Assembly: GCA_004322045.1 (NCBI GenBank)
Contig: SCRN01000012.1
Coordinates: 1-64,000 of the forward strand
Reading direction: 5' to 3'
DNA from: Paraburkholderia sp.
GTDB taxonomy: Bacteria; Pseudomonadota; Gammaproteobacteria; Burkholderiales; Burkholderiaceae
Length of the DNA stretch: 64,000 bases
The notes below the pieces were generated by a model that saw only the letters and a list, made by a program, of their open reading frames with translations, did not search any database and was not told where the DNA came from. The position numbers and the translations under genes are program-made. Of this stretch, positions 44,652-53,897 are shown in pieces (position 1 is the stretch's first letter; each line of letters opens with the position of its first letter).

Positions 44652-46064
44652 ATGCAAGCAACGCTTATCCAGGCTCCTGCCAGCAAAGAACAGAGACTGA
44701 CCGCCGCGATCGCCGTCGCGCTCATGCTTTGCCTCGCCCTATACGTTTGGCCGCGTTCGACGGTTCAAGCCGTCGTCGTGCCCCCGTTCATGTCGATCTT
44801 CGCCACGTCGGTCGCCATCGCGGACGGGCTGACCGGCTTTCTGCTGTGGACGCAGTTTCGCGCGTCGGGGCGGGTCGTCTTCGCGGCACTTGCTTGCGCC
44901 TACGCCTTCACGACAGTCGCCGCGGCGTTTCATCTGGTCGTCTACCCCGGCGTGTTCGCCGCCAGCGGATTATTCGGTGCGGGACGGCAGACTGCCATAT
45001 GGATATGGCTGCTGTGGCGCGCAGGCTATGCGGTATTGGCGGCGCTTGCGCTCGCGACGCGAAAGTGGCCGCCAATCCAACGCATCGAGCAGCGTCGCCT
45101 CAGCGGCGCCTTGATAATTGTTGGGTCAATCGGTCTGTCGCTGGCGCTCAGTCTCGCCGCGACCGCCGCACGAGATCAGTTGCCTAACCTCGTGTCCAGC
45201 ACGCCGTCGTATCGCCATTTATCCGCGAACCCGATCCTGCTGTCGGTTTGGGCGATCTGCTTGGCTTCACTGCTGATCCACGTCTTCGTCACGCGATTGC
45301 GCACGCCGATGGATCTCTGGCTCGCCGTGGCGTTGCTGGCCGGTTTTATCGACGTGACGCTCACGCTCGGCGCCGGCGCGCGCTACAGCCTCGGCTGGTA
45401 TGCCGCGCGAATCGCATCGATGGTGTCGGCCAATGCCGTGCTCGGCATGTTGATGTCAGAGACGAGCCGCACCTATCAAAGACTGGCCGATGCGCACCGC
45501 GCCCTCAAGGAACTGTCCGTGCGCGACGGGCTCACCGGCGTATTCAATCGCGCCTATTTCGACGAGCGCTATCCCCGCGAAGTGGCGCTCGCCACCGCCA
45601 CCGGCAATCCGCTCTCCGTGTTGCTTGTCGATGTCGATCATTTCAAAGACTACAACGATGCATTCGGACATCTGGCCGGAGACGAATGCCTGCGACGCAT
45701 CGCCCAAGCACTGAATTCATCGCTATGGCGGCAGACGGATTTCGTCGCGAGATACGGCGGCGAAGAGTTCGTCGTCGTGCTGCCCGCCTGCGACCCCGAG
45801 GCGAGCTTGACCATTGCCGAGCGCCTGAGACAGACGATCGCCGAAATGGAATTGCCGGTGACGCGGGCGAATGGGCGCCATGTCACTGTATCGATCGGAC
45901 ATGCCTCGAGCCGATTTCATCCTCACGCTCAGGCGGCGGGCTTGCTGGCGAGCGCGGACGCGGCGCTGTACGAAGCCAAGGCGCGCGGGCGCAATCGCGT
46001 GGAGAACAACCGGGAAGATGGGCTGAAAGACAGCTTCGATCACCGGCAAGCGGCAGTTCGATAA
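44652..46064 (+). CDS. diguanylate cyclase with N-terminal MASE4-like membrane sensor
   Basis: The 470-residue protein has about eight hydrophobic segments in residues 20-280, resembling the MASE4 sensor, and a C-terminal GGDEF domain. The active-site loop is YGGEEF, and an inhibitory I-site RQTD is placed five residues before it. KDYNDAFGHLAGDECL and VRDGLTGVFNRAYFDERY are intact. It should make c-di-GMP with product inhibition. Start ATG 44652 is used; GTG at 44616 is possible. The opposing phosphodiesterase gene suggests a matched pair. Confidence 0.88.
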   Translation: MQATLIQAPASKEQRLTAAIAVALMLCLALYVWPRSTVQAVVVPPFMSIFATSVAIADGLTGFLLWTQFRASGRVVFAALACAYAFTTVAAAFHLVVYPGVFAASGLFGAGRQTAIWIWLLWRAGYAVLAALALATRKWPPIQRIEQRRLSGALIIVGSIGLSLALSLAATAARDQLPNLVSSTPSYRHLSANPILLSVWAICLASLLIHVFVTRLRTPMDLWLAVALLAGFIDVTLTLGAGARYSLGWYAARIASMVSANAVLGMLMSETSRTYQRLADAHRALKELSVRDGLTGVFNRAYFDERYPREVALATATGNPLSVLLVDVDHFKDYNDAFGHLAGDECLRRIAQALNSSLWRQTDFVARYGGEEFVVVLPACDPEASLTIAERLRQTIAEMELPVTRANGRHVTVSIGHASSRFHPHAQAAGLLASADAALYEAKARGRNRVENNREDGLKDSFDHRQAAVR

Positions 46065-46080
46065 TTACGGCACCCCGGCT

Positions 46081-46114
46081 CCGTACCGATAATTATCCAA
46101 AGATCTGTACCGGT
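46081..46114. promoter_or_regulatory. direct repeats upstream of lysE-like gene
   Basis: C(C/T)GTACCG(A/G)T occurs at 46081-46090 and again at 46105-46114, 24 bp apart, and CGATAATTA occurs at 46059-46067 and 46087-46095. The repeats lie about 60-110 bp ahead of the LysE-type gene. Direct repeats of this kind are used by MocR/PdxR-type and other activators. No such regulator gene is next door, so the assignment is open. Confidence 0.4.
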
Positions 46115-46172
46115 ACTGTTACGGCCGACACCCGTACACTCCTCGGACACTGCCCATCCGAGGATCGACGCC

Positions 46173-46790
46173 ATGCTCACCGCCTTGCCCTACGCCGCGC
46201 TGTCCGCCGCCATGACCTTCGCGCTGGTGATGTCGATCACACCCGGTCCCAACAACACCATGCTGCTCGCCTCGGGCGTCAATTTCGGATTTCGCCGCAC
46301 GTTGCCGCATATGCTTGGCATCACCTGCGGCTGCACCATCATGATGGTCGCCATTGCGCTGGGGCTGGGCCAGGTCTTCGCGCGCGCACCCGCGCTTTAC
46401 TCCGCGATGGAGTTCCTGAGCGTGGCGTACCTGATTTATCTCGCCTGGAAAATCGCCGCGTCGCGTTCGCTGTCGGTCGACGCAGCCAACAAGCGGCCGA
46501 TGACGTTCCTCCAAGCCGTGGCATTCCAATGGGTCAATCCGAAGGCGTGGATGATGGCTGTCACGGGCGTCACGGCGTTTCGGGTAAACGACGATCTGCT
46601 CGTTAACGCGCTCACGCTGGCGGTGGCTTTCGCCCTCGTCAATCTGCCGAGCATTTCGATCTGGGCGGCGTTCGGCCTCGGCGTGCGGCGATTTCTGGCA
46701 GGCCCCGCCGCGCTGCGCGCGTTCAACTGGACGATGGCCGCCCTGCTGATCGCATCGATCGCGCCGACCTTCCGGCATGGACTGTCGTGA
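46173..46790 (+). CDS. LysE/RhtB-family amino acid exporter
   Basis: The 205-residue inner-membrane protein shows the family start ALVMSITPGPNNTMLLASGV, then GFRRTLPHMLGITCGCTIMM and FQWVNPKAWMMAVTGVTAF. Six hydrophobic segments are visible. These proteins export amino acids or related metabolites. It is monocistronic and convergent with the P-type ATPase gene. Confidence 0.92.
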   Translation: MLTALPYAALSAAMTFALVMSITPGPNNTMLLASGVNFGFRRTLPHMLGITCGCTIMMVAIALGLGQVFARAPALYSAMEFLSVAYLIYLAWKIAASRSLSVDAANKRPMTFLQAVAFQWVNPKAWMMAVTGVTAFRVNDDLLVNALTLAVAFALVNLPSISIWAAFGLGVRRFLAGPAALRAFNWTMAALLIASIAPTFRHGLS

Positions 46791-46835
46791 ACGAATCGCG
46801 CTCGCGCCGCAGGGCGCCGCGCGTTTCCTGAGCCG

Positions 46836-49127
46836 TCATGCGCCGGCGGCCACCGCATGGAAAAGCTCTTCCTCCTGAGCGCAATGCAAGCGGACGACCG
46901 CCTCCAAACCGTAGAGCAATCGCTGCGCATCGTGCAACTGTTCGAGTGTCGGCCCAGCGGCTGCGATGCTGCCTGCCATCTGCTTGAGACGGCGCGCCAT
47001 ACCGTAGATCTCTCGGTGCGCGCTGCTCATTGCCGCGAGCGGATCGTCGCCGCCAAGCAACGGGGCGAGGCGCGGATATACCTGCTCGTCGTCCGCGCGC
47101 TCATGCGGAATCAGGCGCCGATCGAGGGCGTCGTTGAGCGCCGACAATGCATTGGCGACGCCGGCGCCATCGAGTTCGGGTAAATCATCGGCGAGCGCTC
47201 GGATCTGCACGAGCACCGGTGCAAGCGCGGCGTGTTCGGCCTTCAGGCGCTCCGCGTCGATATGCGCAAGCTCGCGCCCCGGCGCGGTTGGGCGAACCCG
47301 CGCCGCCCGCAAAGCATTGACGATCACGAGTACGTCGATCACCTCTTGAAGCATCGCTCCAGCGACGGGAGGCAGCCACCCCAGCGCCGCAGCGATCATC
47401 GCAGCGGCCGACAGTCCCATGCCCATTACGACGCACTGGACCGCGATCCGGCGCGCGCGCCGAGCGATGCGAACGCCATCCACGAGCCGGTCGAGACGAT
47501 CCACGAGCAGCACGGCGTCGGCCGCTTCCGCGGACGCGGCCGCACCACGCGCGCCCATGGCGACGCCCACGTCTGCCGCTGCGAGCGCGGGTGCATCGTT
47601 GACGCCGTCGCCAACCATGATCACGACGCCTTCGCGCCGCGCGGCTTCGACTGCATGCAGTTTGTCCGCAGGGGTTTGCTCGGCGCGCACTTCGGTGACG
47701 CCGAGCATCGCGCCGACGCTTTGCGCGACGTCATCTCTGTCGCCCGTCAGCATCACGAGCCGGTCGATGCCTTCACGCCTGAGCAGACGCAACGCCCGTG
47801 GCGTGTCCATTCGCAATTGATCGGCCATCCGAATCGCGCCGATCATCTCGCCGTCCACGGCGACGAACACCGCGGCACCGCCTTCGTAGCCGATGTCTCG
47901 CAGCAGATCCTCGCTCCAGGGCACACGTGCGGCGAGTGACGAGACGTAGGCGAAACTGCCGATCGCCACGTTCGCGCCGTCGACTTGGCCCCGCAATCCC
48001 GCGCCCGCCGTTTCCTCGACAGCCGACGGCGCCGTTAGGCCGATGTTGCGCTCGCGCGCCGCGATCGTCAGTGCTTCGGAAATGACGTGGCCGGACGCTT
48101 GCGCCAGCGACGCCGCGAAGCGCAGCACGGCATCGGGCTGGGTATGTGCGGCGCAGTGAATCGATGCGAGCCGCGCCCGTCCGCCTGTGAGCGTGCCCGT
48201 CTTGTCGAAGAAGAGGATCGATGCTTGCGCTAGCCGCTCCAACGCCCCGCCCCCTTTGATCAAGATACCGCGCTTGGCGCAGTTCGATATGCCCGAGACG
48301 ATCGCCACCGGCACGCCGAGAATCAGCGGGCACGGTGTGGCGACGACGAGCACGGCGAGCGCGCGTGCGAGCTCGCCCGTCGCCCACCAACTGCCGCCCG
48401 CGAGCATCAATGAGAGCAACACGAAGAATACCCCGTAGCGATCGGCGAGCCGCGCCGACGGACTGCGCTCGCGCTGCGCCGCCTCGACCATGCGCACGAT
48501 GCCGGCGTAGGTGCTGTCTTGCGCACGTGCGCCAGCCACCATTTCGAATGGGCCGCCGGCATTGACGACGCCGCTGCGCACCGATTGCCCCGCTTGACGC
48601 CGCACGATCTCCGATTCGCCGGTCAGCATCGACTCATCCAATTGCGCGGCGTCCGTCAGCGTGCCGTCTACCGCGACGCATTCGCCGCTGCGCACGAGCA
48701 GGCGATCGCCAGGGCTCACCGCGTCGAGCGCCACCGGTTGCCATTGGCCGTCCTCCAAGCGCATCGCAACGCGCGGCGCACGGCTCAATAACGCGGTCAT
48801 CTCACGTCTTGCGCGACGCTGAGCGTATTGCTCGAGCGAGCGCCCGCTTGCAACCATCAATGCGATCACGGCTGCGGCAAGCGTCTCGCCGAGCGCAAGC
48901 GCGAGGCCGATGGCCAGCCACGCGAGAATGTCGACGCCCGCTTGGCGTTCGAACACGGCCTTTCCGATCGAAATCGTCAGCGCGAGCAAGACCGGCAACG
49001 CCCCGGCGAGCCAGATGTCGCGTCCGAGCGTACCCAGGCCTAGCGCGACGCACGCGCCCCCGGCCATCAGCGTGAGCGCCGAGCCAAGCAACAGCATGAA
49101 ATCGACAGAAAGGCGAAGACGCGGCAT
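46836..49127 (-). CDS. P1B-type metal-transport ATPase with C-terminal hemerythrin domain (Nia-like)
   Basis: The 763-residue membrane protein lacks an N-terminal HMA metal-binding domain. It has TGES in LDESMLTGESEIV, the transmembrane metal motif TPCP (about residue 265), phosphorylation site DKTGTLTGG (about 307), GDGVNDAPALAAADVGVAMG and the late helix MLQEVIDVLVIVNALRA. Residues about 620-763 form a hemerythrin-like domain with AEHAAL, PHERADDEQVYP, SAHREI and LHCAQEEELF. This is the layout of P1B-5 ATPases such as Nia, linked to iron/nickel export. The usual P1B HP dipeptide reads HV (SGHVISEAL). It is divergent from a stress-protein gene. Confidence 0.9.
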   Translation of the reverse strand: MPRLRLSVDFMLLLGSALTLMAGGACVALGLGTLGRDIWLAGALPVLLALTISIGKAVFERQAGVDILAWLAIGLALALGETLAAAVIALMVASGRSLEQYAQRRARREMTALLSRAPRVAMRLEDGQWQPVALDAVSPGDRLLVRSGECVAVDGTLTDAAQLDESMLTGESEIVRRQAGQSVRSGVVNAGGPFEMVAGARAQDSTYAGIVRMVEAAQRERSPSARLADRYGVFFVLLSLMLAGGSWWATGELARALAVLVVATPCPLILGVPVAIVSGISNCAKRGILIKGGGALERLAQASILFFDKTGTLTGGRARLASIHCAAHTQPDAVLRFAASLAQASGHVISEALTIAARERNIGLTAPSAVEETAGAGLRGQVDGANVAIGSFAYVSSLAARVPWSEDLLRDIGYEGGAAVFVAVDGEMIGAIRMADQLRMDTPRALRLLRREGIDRLVMLTGDRDDVAQSVGAMLGVTEVRAEQTPADKLHAVEAARREGVVIMVGDGVNDAPALAAADVGVAMGARGAAASAEAADAVLLVDRLDRLVDGVRIARRARRIAVQCVVMGMGLSAAAMIAAALGWLPPVAGAMLQEVIDVLVIVNALRAARVRPTAPGRELAHIDAERLKAEHAALAPVLVQIRALADDLPELDGAGVANALSALNDALDRRLIPHERADDEQVYPRLAPLLGGDDPLAAMSSAHREIYGMARRLKQMAGSIAAAGPTLEQLHDAQRLLYGLEAVVRLHCAQEEELFHAVAAGA

Positions 49128-49222
49128 GGAGAGCGAAAAGGAAACCTAGAAGGAGCGTTCTGTGCCATCGATCCTACGGCCGCGCGCCTCCACGTGCATT
49201 GACCTGCGGCAAACGCCGGATC

Positions 49223-49236
49223 TTGACGTTCGTCAA
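49223..49236. promoter_or_regulatory. FNR/CRP-like palindrome upstream of universal stress protein
   Basis: TTGACGTTCGTCAA is a TTGAC-N4-GTCAA palindrome resembling the FNR/ANR box TTGAT-N4-ATCAA. It lies 69 bp before the stress-protein ATG and 95 bp before the divergent ATPase. A near-identical copy is at 53785. Confidence 0.6.
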
Positions 49237-49305
49237 AGAGCGATGGGCGTGCGCCCAACACAATCGTCGATGTCGGAACCGAATACCGCCCGCAAGGAGC
49301 AAAAC

Positions 49306-50256
49306 ATGAATTCCCCCGTCTCCGCCCATCAAGGCCCGCGCCTACCCACAAAGATTCTCATTGCGGTCGATCCGTCCCCTGCCTCGCAACGCGCCGTCGC
49401 CTATGCGCGCAACATGATCGCCGCAGGCGCACAGGTGCGGCTGGTCAGCATCGCCGAAGACCCGCGTACGCTCGTTCCGCTAGGCACGCTCGCCAGCGCC
49501 ACGCTGGATGCGGCGCGCGATGAGCTATTGCGCGATGCCCAGCAAGCGCTCGCCAAAGCCAAGGACGCCTTCGCCGGACGAGACGCGCAGGTCGATACCG
49601 AGGAAGTCGACCTTGCAAAGCACGGCGGCAACATCGTCGACGCGCTGCTCGAGGCCGCGCAAGCATCGGGGGCAGAGCTCATCGTAGCGGGCGCCCGTCA
49701 ACACCACGGCATCCTGCGCTGGATCGAAGGCGGCGTATCAGCGCCGCTGGCGCGGCTCGCCGGTTGCCCGATCCTGATAGTGCCGGCCGCCTATGAAGGC
49801 GAGGTCGATCGCGCCCCGCAACGCATCGTCTTCGCCGTGGACGGCAGCCCGCATGCCACACAGGCATTGCATTACGGAAAGCGCCTCGTCGCGCCCGATA
49901 CCTCGCTCCTTGCTTTGTATGTCATCGATCGCGCGGTGCGTCTGAGCGATCTCGTGCCCATCGACGTGCTCGAGGACGCCTTCATCGAACAGGGAACGAA
50001 AGCGCTTGCCGACGCGAAATCGACGTTGGCCGAGGCCTCCGTCCACACGAGCACGCGTCTGGCTAAGACTGCGCACACGCAGGACGATGTGGCTCAGACG
50101 ATCGTTCGCGAGGCCGACGCCTGGAACGCGGAACTCATCGTCATGGGCACGCATGGGCGCCGCGGCGTCGCACGGTGGCTGCTCGGCAGCGTTGCCGAAC
50201 GCGTCGCGCGCCTTTCCAGCGTGCCGCTTCTGCTCGTTCACGGCAGCCAAACCTAG
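49306..50256 (+). CDS. tandem-domain universal stress protein
   Basis: The 316-residue cytoplasmic protein holds two UspA domains. The first starts KILIAVDPSPASQRAVAYAR and ends PLARLAGCPILIVPA. The second starts RIVFAVDGSPHATQALHYGK and carries the ATP-binding loop MGTHGRRGVARWLLGSVAERV. A strong AAGGAG precedes ATG at 49306; a longer in-frame ORF covers the promoter. It is divergent from the hemerythrin-ATPase and has an FNR-like box upstream, consistent with a role in low-oxygen or metal stress. Confidence 0.92.
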   Translation: MNSPVSAHQGPRLPTKILIAVDPSPASQRAVAYARNMIAAGAQVRLVSIAEDPRTLVPLGTLASATLDAARDELLRDAQQALAKAKDAFAGRDAQVDTEEVDLAKHGGNIVDALLEAAQASGAELIVAGARQHHGILRWIEGGVSAPLARLAGCPILIVPAAYEGEVDRAPQRIVFAVDGSPHATQALHYGKRLVAPDTSLLALYVIDRAVRLSDLVPIDVLEDAFIEQGTKALADAKSTLAEASVHTSTRLAKTAHTQDDVAQTIVREADAWNAELIVMGTHGRRGVARWLLGSVAERVARLSSVPLLLVHGSQT

Positions 50257-50374
50257 CGCAGCGCGTTGACCGCCCCGTTCTGACGCCCCCGGTGCGCGCG
50301 CGTTTTCGATGACGCGCCCTCCGGGAACGAAACTTGCAGCGCTCTCGCGCCTAGACCAAACTGCCGAGAGTGAT

Positions 50375-52564
50375 ATGCCGAGCATGACGTCGATCGCCGA
50401 AGGGCTTCCTTTTCCTTTGGGGGCAAGCTGGGACGGCGCGGGGGTGAACTTCGCGCTGTTCTCGGCGAATGCGACCAAAGTCGAGTTGTGCCTGTTCGAC
50501 GAAGCGGGCCATCGTGAGCTCGAACGCATCGAATTACCCGAATATACCGACGAAGTCTGGCACATGTACGTGCCGGGCCTCGCGCCGGGAGCCGTCTACG
50601 GTTACCGCGTGCATGGTCCATACGAGCCCGAAGCGGGCCATCGCTTCAATCCGAACAAGCTGCTGCTCGATCCCTACGCCAAAGCGCACGTCGGTGCTTT
50701 GAAATGGGACCATGCCGTATTCGGCTACACGATCGGCGCAGACGGCGACGATCTGACATTCGACGAGCGCGATAGCGCGCCGTTCGTGCCCAAGTGCGTG
50801 GTGGTCGACCAAAATTTCTCGTGGACGCACCCCATGCGCGTGCGCGTACCGTGGGATCGCACCGTCATCTACGAACTGCATGTGCGCGGCTATACGAAGC
50901 ACCACCCCGGCATTGCGCAACGGCTGCGCGGCACGTTCGAAGGCCTGGCCCAGAACGAAGTGGTGGACTACATCAGGCACTTGGGCGTGACCGCCGTCGA
51001 ATTGATGCCGATTCATTCGTTCGTCAACGACAGCTACCTGCTCGACAAAGGACTCACGAACTACTGGGGATACAACACGATCGGCTTCTTCGCGGCCGAT
51101 CCGCGTTTCTTTGCGCGCGGCGCGGATGCGATTCGCGAGTTCAAAGAGATGATCGACCGCTACCACGACGCAGGGCTCGAAGTCATTCTCGACGTGGTCT
51201 ACAACCATACTGCCGAAGGCAATGAGCGCGGCCCCACGCTGTCGTTTCGCGGCATCGACAACGCATCGTATTACCGGCTGCTGCCCGATCAGCAGCGCTA
51301 CTACATCAACGATACGGGCACCGGCAACACGCTGAACCTATCCCACCCCCGCGTGCTGCAATTGGTCACCGACAGCTTGCGCTATTGGGTGGGGGAAATG
51401 AACGTCGACGGGTTTCGCTTCGACCTTGCGACGATTCTTGCGCGCGAACCATACGGTTTCGACGAGGGCGGCAGCTTCCTGCACAGTTGCAGGCAAGATC
51501 CCGTCCTATCGAGCGTCAAGCTTATCGCCGAGCCGTGGGATTGCGGCCCCGGCGGCTATCAAGTCGGCGGCTTCCCGCCCGGGTGGGCCGAATGGAACGA
51601 TCGGTTCCGCGACACCGTGCGCGCGTTCTGGAAGGGCGACGAGGGCGTCGCGGCCGAACTGGCGAGCCGGATCACCGGTTCGGGCGACAAGTTCAACCGA
51701 CGCGGGCGACGACCGTGGGCCAGCGTGAACTTCGTGACGGCGCATGACGGCTTTACGCTGAACGATCTCGTTTCGTACAACGAGAAACACAATGAAGCGA
51801 ACGGCGAAGACAACAACGACGGCCACGCCGACAACAAATCCTGGAACTGCGGCGCCGAGGGGCCAACCGACGATGCGCAGATCGGCGCCTTGCGCGAACG
51901 GCAGAAACGCAACCTGCTGGCCACCCTGCTCTTTTCTCAAGGCACGCCGATGATCGTTGCCGGCGACGAATTCGGCCGCACGCAATGCGGCAACAACAAT
52001 GCATATTGTCAGGACAACGAAATAAGTTGGACCGACTGGGAGGGAATCGACGACGATGGGCGCGCGTTGACCGACTTCGTCATCAAGCTGACGACGCTGC
52101 GTCATACGCTCCCTGTTCTGCGCCGCAATCGCTTTCTAACAGGCCAATTCGACGAGCGCCAGCAACTGAGCGAAGTGCGCTGGTTGAGCCCGGCCGGCGA
52201 CGATCTTACGGAGGACCAATGGAACGATCCGTCGATGCGATGCTTCGGCGTATTGCTCGACGGCCGCGCGCAGACGAGCGGCATTCGCGGGCCGGCTTCC
52301 GACGCCACGTTGCTCATCGTGATGAACGCCCACCATGACGTCGTCGAATTCAAACTACCCGACATCGCGGGCAGCGATCAATGGCGTTGCCTCATCGACA
52401 CGAACGTGCCCGTGCGCGACGAATTACCCGATTTCGAATCGGGTGACATCTATCAAGTGACGGGGCGTTCGCTGCTTCTTTTTGCGCTGCACGCAAAGGG
52501 CCAAACGCAGCGCATTTTCGTGAGCCTCGGCAAGAAATTAACCGAAGACGCCGACACGAAGTGA
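50375..52564 (+). CDS. glgX: glycogen debranching enzyme (GlgX)
   Basis: The 729-residue GH13 enzyme has an N-terminal CBM48 domain (EGLPFPLGASWDGAGVNFAL) and the amylase barrel with VILDVVYNHTAEGNERGP, nucleophile Asp in VDGFRFDLATIL, acid Glu in KLIAEPWDCGPGGYQ and NFVTAHDGFTLNDLVSYNEK. It cuts alpha-1,6 branches of limit-dextrin glycogen. Other glycogen genes are not next to it. ATG at 50375 was chosen over ATG at 50309, since the family protein normally starts close to the CBM48 domain. Confidence 0.94.
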   Translation: MPSMTSIAEGLPFPLGASWDGAGVNFALFSANATKVELCLFDEAGHRELERIELPEYTDEVWHMYVPGLAPGAVYGYRVHGPYEPEAGHRFNPNKLLLDPYAKAHVGALKWDHAVFGYTIGADGDDLTFDERDSAPFVPKCVVVDQNFSWTHPMRVRVPWDRTVIYELHVRGYTKHHPGIAQRLRGTFEGLAQNEVVDYIRHLGVTAVELMPIHSFVNDSYLLDKGLTNYWGYNTIGFFAADPRFFARGADAIREFKEMIDRYHDAGLEVILDVVYNHTAEGNERGPTLSFRGIDNASYYRLLPDQQRYYINDTGTGNTLNLSHPRVLQLVTDSLRYWVGEMNVDGFRFDLATILAREPYGFDEGGSFLHSCRQDPVLSSVKLIAEPWDCGPGGYQVGGFPPGWAEWNDRFRDTVRAFWKGDEGVAAELASRITGSGDKFNRRGRRPWASVNFVTAHDGFTLNDLVSYNEKHNEANGEDNNDGHADNKSWNCGAEGPTDDAQIGALRERQKRNLLATLLFSQGTPMIVAGDEFGRTQCGNNNAYCQDNEISWTDWEGIDDDGRALTDFVIKLTTLRHTLPVLRRNRFLTGQFDERQQLSEVRWLSPAGDDLTEDQWNDPSMRCFGVLLDGRAQTSGIRGPASDATLLIVMNAHHDVVEFKLPDIAGSDQWRCLIDTNVPVRDELPDFESGDIYQVTGRSLLLFALHAKGQTQRIFVSLGKKLTEDADTK

Positions 52565-52897
52565 GGCACGGCGCGAGCGGCGCAGGGCCAGCGATGCCTT
52601 CGCGCCTCGTTATGAGCCGTAGCCGCGGTAGCCGCCGTATCAGTGCTCTTCGCCCTTCCCGCCTTGCGAAGCGCTCGCAGGCTCGCCCTAAGCAAAGCCC
52701 AGCGGCGCCCGAGGGACGTGCTCGTCGAGGCGGAAAGTGATACCGTTCGACGGCGTGCGCTCGCTCAGGCTCGACTTCTTTCCGGACACATTACGGATTC
52801 TCGTAGTGTCTTTCGATCCTTCCGAAGAAGGTCGCGCTTTGCGCACACGCACCAACCAAAGCAAAGCAAAGCAAAGCTCAAATCCAAGGAGGAGACA
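52565..52897. other. 333-bp region upstream of amino-acid binding-protein gene
   Basis: No supported gene was found. A short GCAAA tandem run (four copies, about 52857-52877) lies just before the ribosome site AAGGAGGAG of the next gene. The rest shows no clear operator or hairpin, and a promoter for the binding-protein gene is expected here. Confidence 0.5.
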
Positions 52898-53710
52898 ATG
52901 CAACCGAAGAACGTCATCAAGGTGCTTTTCCGCAGCGCGCTGCTCGCCGCAGCATTCAGCTTCGTCGGCACGGCCGCTCACGCCGAAGACCTGCTTCAAA
53001 CCGTCAAGACGAACGGCGTGCTGCGCGTCGGTCTGGAGGGCACCTACCCGCCCTTCGATTACCGCAATTCGGCGGGAGAACTGGAAGGCTTCGACGTCGA
53101 TGTCGCGAAAGCCTTGGCGGCGAAGCTCGGGGTGAAGACGCAATTCATCGCCACGGAGTGGAGCGGTATTCTCGCAGGGCTTCAGGCCGGCAAGTTCGAC
53201 GTCATCGTGAATCAAGTCACGATCACGCCGCAACGCAAGGAAGCGCTCGATTTCAGCCAGCCCTACACCTATTCGGCGGCCCAATTGATTCAGCGGGCCA
53301 ACGACAAGCGAGCGTTCACATCGCTGGCCGAATTCAAAGGCGACAAGAAGCTCGGCGTGACGCTCGGAACCAACTACGACCAGATGGCGCGCGCGGTTGC
53401 CGACATCAACGTTCAAACGTATCCGGGCGCTCCCGAGAAGCTGCGCGACCTTGCCTCCGGGCGCATCGACGCGACGTTGGACGATCGGCTCATGCTGCCG
53501 TACATCATCAAGACGTCTCAGCTTCCGCTTCGTGCCGGCAATATCCTGAAGGGCGGCGAACAAGAAATGGGGATCCCCTTCCGCAAGGGCAATCCTCAGT
53601 TCGAGAAGGCGGTCAACGACGCCCTTACCGCAATGAAACAAGACGGCACGCTGGCAAAGATTTCGAACCACTGGTTCGGCTCCGACGTGACTCACCCCGT
53701 CGCGCAATAG
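52898..53710 (+). CDS. amino acid ABC importer solute-binding protein (SBP_bac_3, cystine/glutamine type)
   Basis: The 270-residue precursor has a Sec signal (VLFRSALLAAAFSFVGTAAH to AEDL), then GVLRVGLEGTYPPFDYRNSA and ELEGFDVDVAKALAAKLGVK, the hallmarks of periplasmic amino acid binding proteins. QFIATEWSGILAGLQAGKFD resembles cystine-binding TcyA/FliY. AAGGAGGAG precedes the ATG. No permease or ATPase gene is adjacent, so it must use components encoded elsewhere or is an orphan. Confidence 0.9.
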   Translation: MQPKNVIKVLFRSALLAAAFSFVGTAAHAEDLLQTVKTNGVLRVGLEGTYPPFDYRNSAGELEGFDVDVAKALAAKLGVKTQFIATEWSGILAGLQAGKFDVIVNQVTITPQRKEALDFSQPYTYSAAQLIQRANDKRAFTSLAEFKGDKKLGVTLGTNYDQMARAVADINVQTYPGAPEKLRDLASGRIDATLDDRLMLPYIIKTSQLPLRAGNILKGGEQEMGIPFRKGNPQFEKAVNDALTAMKQDGTLAKISNHWFGSDVTHPVAQ

Positions 53711-53784
53711 TCGTTCGGGTCCCCGTGCGCCCTGCGGCAATAGCCCGCCGCAGGCGCACTGTGCAAGCAACCCAACGCGCAAGC

Positions 53785-53798
53785 TTGACCTTCGTCAA
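53785..53798. promoter_or_regulatory. FNR/CRP-like palindrome upstream of CDF exporter
   Basis: TTGACCTTCGTCAA lies 99 bp before the CDF gene and differs at one base from the copy at 49223-49236. Flanking bases (C before, A after) are also the same, making 15 of 16 positions identical. Confidence 0.6.
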
Positions 53799-53897
53799 AC
53801 GAGACGGCGCCGCACGCGCCAGAATCGGGGCATACGCGCCGCGCGCAGCCCGGCATCCATGCAAACGCGACAACGTGTCCACGTGTAAGCGCACTCG

